This document shows, in pieces, positions 61,711 through 64,000 of a stretch of 64,000 nucleotides of DNA. Positions within the stretch are counted from its first letter, which is position 1; each line of letters opens with the position of its first letter. This stretch comes from Onthophagus taurus. Its lineage: Eukaryota; Arthropoda; Insecta; Coleoptera; Scarabaeidae. The position numbers were made by a program, and so were the translations under genes. The notes beneath the pieces were generated by a model that saw only the letters and a program-made list of their open reading frames with translations, had not been told where the DNA came from and did no database searches. The DNA lies in assembly GCF_036711975.1 (NCBI RefSeq), contig NC_091976.1:10912001-10976000 (forward strand), in the 5' to 3' direction.

Positions 61711-62385
61711 ATGGCGTCAACAACCGGTTTCGCGAATATAGAAAAATTAACGGAAGACAATTACGATTTGTGGAAAGTTCAAATGAAGAGTGTGCTGGTG
61801 TTCAACGACTTGTGGTCATACGTTGATGGCTCGGAGGTAAAATCGGAAAGCAATGCACTAGAATGGACAAAGAAAGACTCAAAGGCGTTGGCGTTGATAA
61901 ATTTAAGTATGTCACACAGTCAACTTCAACACGTGAAGAAAGCGAGGACTTCTAAAGAAGCCTGGGATATGTTAAGAACCGTGTTCGAATCCCGAGGTCC
62001 GGTAAGAAAAGTAGCTTTGTATAAACAATTATTAAGGATGGAAAAGACATCCGACGAGAAAATGTCGCAATACGTTACCGTCTTCGCCCAAAAGGCGGAA
62101 CAGCTGGAAGAAGCGGGAATCGTAATTCCTAACGAGTTGTTGTCAATAATGTTGTTAAGTTCATTGCCGACAGAATACGAAAGCTTTAGCGTTGCAATAG
62201 AATCAGGTGATGATATACCGACGTTTGAAAATTTAAAATTAAAACTCGTGGAAGAAGAAGCACGAGAACGATCGCGCCGTGAAAAACGGAAACGAAAAAA
62301 CGAACAACGCACTGTTAACGAAAGGAACTTCAAACCAACCAAAGAAATTTGGAGGAAATTTCAAAAACAATGGTTTGAAAGGTGA
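61711..62385 (+). CDS. gag: copia Gag-like protein
   Basis: 224 residues from ATG 61711 (MASTTGFANIEKLTEDNYDL). YDLWKVQMKSVLV, SKEAWDMLRTVFESRGP, LRMEKTSDEKMSQYVTVFAQ and LLSIMLLSSLPTEYESFSVA are the UBN2/copia Gag blocks. The last 20 codons (after about 62330) read unnaturally, while the +1 frame gives the expected Gly/Asn-rich linker and CCHC knuckle, so a one-base shift near 62330-62340 separates gag from pol. Copia normally has one long frame. Confidence 0.85.
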   Translation: MASTTGFANIEKLTEDNYDLWKVQMKSVLVFNDLWSYVDGSEVKSESNALEWTKKDSKALALINLSMSHSQLQHVKKARTSKEAWDMLRTVFESRGPVRKVALYKQLLRMEKTSDEKMSQYVTVFAQKAEQLEEAGIVIPNELLSIMLLSSLPTEYESFSVAIESGDDIPTFENLKLKLVEEEARERSRREKRKRKNEQRTVNERNFKPTKEIWRKFQKQWFER

Positions 62386-62386
62386 A

Positions 62387-64000
62387 ACGCGTAAATTTCA
62401 GGGAAAATGTTTTACGTGTAACAAAATCGGACACATTAGTCGTCATTGTAAATCCAAATCGAAACGAAATGAACAGAATAACGCGAGTGATGCAATGACC
62501 GCGATAGTATGTAACGTTGAACCTGTCAACAAAACAAATTCGTGGTACCTTGACAGCGGTGCAACAAGACATATGTGTAATAAGAAACAAGACTTTTCTC
62601 TATTGAACGGATGCGAGAAAATAAAAATTTATACGGCCGCGAAAAATTTTGTGAAATCTGATGGCAACGGTGATTTACATTTGGGCGCGGAGTTAAATAA
62701 AGAGAAGGTAAACACGATAAAATTACAGAACGCGTTGTATGTACCAGAACTTCGAAATAACCTTTTATCCGTATCGTGCATCATAGACAATGGTTATACA
62801 GTAACGTTTGACAAAAATAACGCGACGGTATTTAGAAAGAACGGTTCGGTTGCTTTAACTGCGTCGAGACGCGACCAACTTTACGTTGTAAATCAAAAAG
62901 AAGAATGTGCAAAAGTGGCAAGAGAATCCGACGACAATTTGCTTCGATGGCATCAACGATATGGACATTTAAATGTAAAAGACTTAAAGATGTTAAAAAG
63001 TGCAAATATGGTTAACGGCTTAAATCTCACTTCAAATGCGAATGAAATAATGAGCGAAATTTGTGCGAAATGTAAAATTCATGTTCAGCCATTCAAACAA
63101 TCAACTCATCGCGAAAAACACGTTCTAGGTTTGGTTCTTTCGGACATTTGCGGTCCAATGAGGGTTGAATCCCTAGGTGGTGCTACATATTTTATCACCT
63201 TTATTGATGACTGTTCTAGGTATACAGAGACAGTAATGTTGAAAAATCGTTCTGATGCTCTCCAAGCATTCAAAAATTACAAACGAAGAGCAGAAAATCA
63301 AACTGGTCGACGAATGAAGAAACTTCGAACAGATAACGGAAGAGAGTACCTGTCAAACGAATTTAAGAAGTATCTTGAAGAAGAGGGTATAGTTCACCAA
63401 CTTAGCGTCGAATATACGCCTCAGCAAAATGGAGTCGCTGAGCGCGCGAATCGGACATTAACAGAGATGGCTCGTTGTATTTTGCTGCAAGCCAATCTCT
63501 CCCAATCATTATGGGCAGAAGCAATAAATACGGCAAGTTACCTACGAAACAGAAGTGCAACGAAGTGCCTTGATGGTGTTACCCCATACGAAGTTTGGAC
63601 ACAACAAAAACCCTACGTTGGTTTTTTGAGAAATATTGGTAGCAAAGTAATCGCTCTCAACAAAAGTCAAAATAGAGGCAAATTCCAACCAAAAGGTGAC
63701 AATTACATCCTGGTATGCTATTCCGAAGAATCAAAGGCTTATCGATTATGGAAACCAGGAACCAAAATTGTTATTAAAGCACGCGATGTAAAGTTTTTCG
63801 AAAATACCGAGATCAATAAATCTTCATGCGACGTTCCATTCATTTCTGATGTGAACATATCAAATGAAACAAATCAAGACTCAGCCAATGAAGAAGATGA
63901 GTGTGAACTAGAACAAGAAAATAAGAACGAGAATCACTCATCCAGAGAAGAACCAGAAACAGACGAGGAAGTATTGGATACTCCACAAAGAGGACCTGGC
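62387..64000 (+). CDS. pol: copia Pol: knuckle, protease, integrase; runs off the window
   Basis: Open to the window end. In order: CCHC knuckle (CFTCNKIGHISRHC, about 62415), protease (WYLDSGATRHMC, about 62545), the GAG-pre-integrase block (LLRWHQRYGHLNVKDLKML with C-x2-C in CAKCKIH) and the integrase core with D (LVLSDICGPM), D (RTDNGREYLS) and E (QNGVAERANRTL), then an acidic linker (NEEDECELEQENKNENHSS). Reverse transcriptase would lie beyond 64000. The frame starts without an ATG because of the shift from gag. It appears intact otherwise, so this may be a young copy. Confidence 0.9.

Overview
This is nuclear DNA of an animal, most likely an insect. It is AT-rich and contains BEL/Pao, env-bearing Ty3/gypsy and copia elements; the copia element has the half-tRNA-Met primer site known from Drosophila copia. 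It also holds Penelope-like, LINE, hAT, piggyBac and pogo-type elements and one 65-bp GT-AG intron. No ordinary host housekeeping gene is visible. The species cannot be named from the sequence.

Left part (1 to about 17.7 kb): an endogenous virus of the Polinton/Maverick-adintovirus type. A compact minus-strand block (5389 to 1) encodes a phospholipase A2/core-like protein, an adenovirus-type protease, a putative minor capsid protein, a small Gly/Arg-rich protein, a putative major capsid protein, an unknown protein and, unexpectedly, a secreted matrix metalloproteinase that runs off the window. A divergent plus-strand block (5477-9310) encodes an A32-type packaging ATPase, an unknown protein, a coiled-coil fibre-like protein and a chromodomain integrase. 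All of these frames are open. Expected roles: the ATPase packages DNA, the capsid proteins build the shell, the protease matures it, PLA2 breaches a membrane, the fibre could bind the host, and the integrase inserts the genome. Genes are packed with overlaps of one to tens of bases, including a TAATG stop-start and an A_AAA_AAC site where the PLA2 and protease frames overlap. Downstream lie a repeat/hairpin region (9.39-10.23 kb), a spliced zinc-finger-like gene, a small conserved gene, two minisatellites (one a 17-bp array of ETS-like sites ending in a CRE), and then a decayed protein-primed DNA polymerase B (about 14.4-17.7 kb) split by an hAT element.

Middle part (about 18-55.5 kb): a nest of retrotransposons. 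A minus-strand BEL/Pao element has pieces at 18.0-20.8, 46.7-47.3 and 53.5-55.5 kb. It is split by an env-bearing gypsy element (20.8-46.7 kb) and by a second BEL/Pao element with both LTRs and a CTCTT target duplication (47263-53481). The gypsy element is itself filled with a 1.8-kb solo LTR, a LINE fragment, a large inverted duplication centred on a Penelope-like element, a young errantivirus-like provirus (32111-40224, itself carrying a poly(A)-tailed insertion) and an unclassified repeat.

Right part (55.5-64 kb): degenerate piggyBac and two pogo/Tigger-like transposases on the minus strand, then the 5' part of a copia element whose pol frame is open to the window end.
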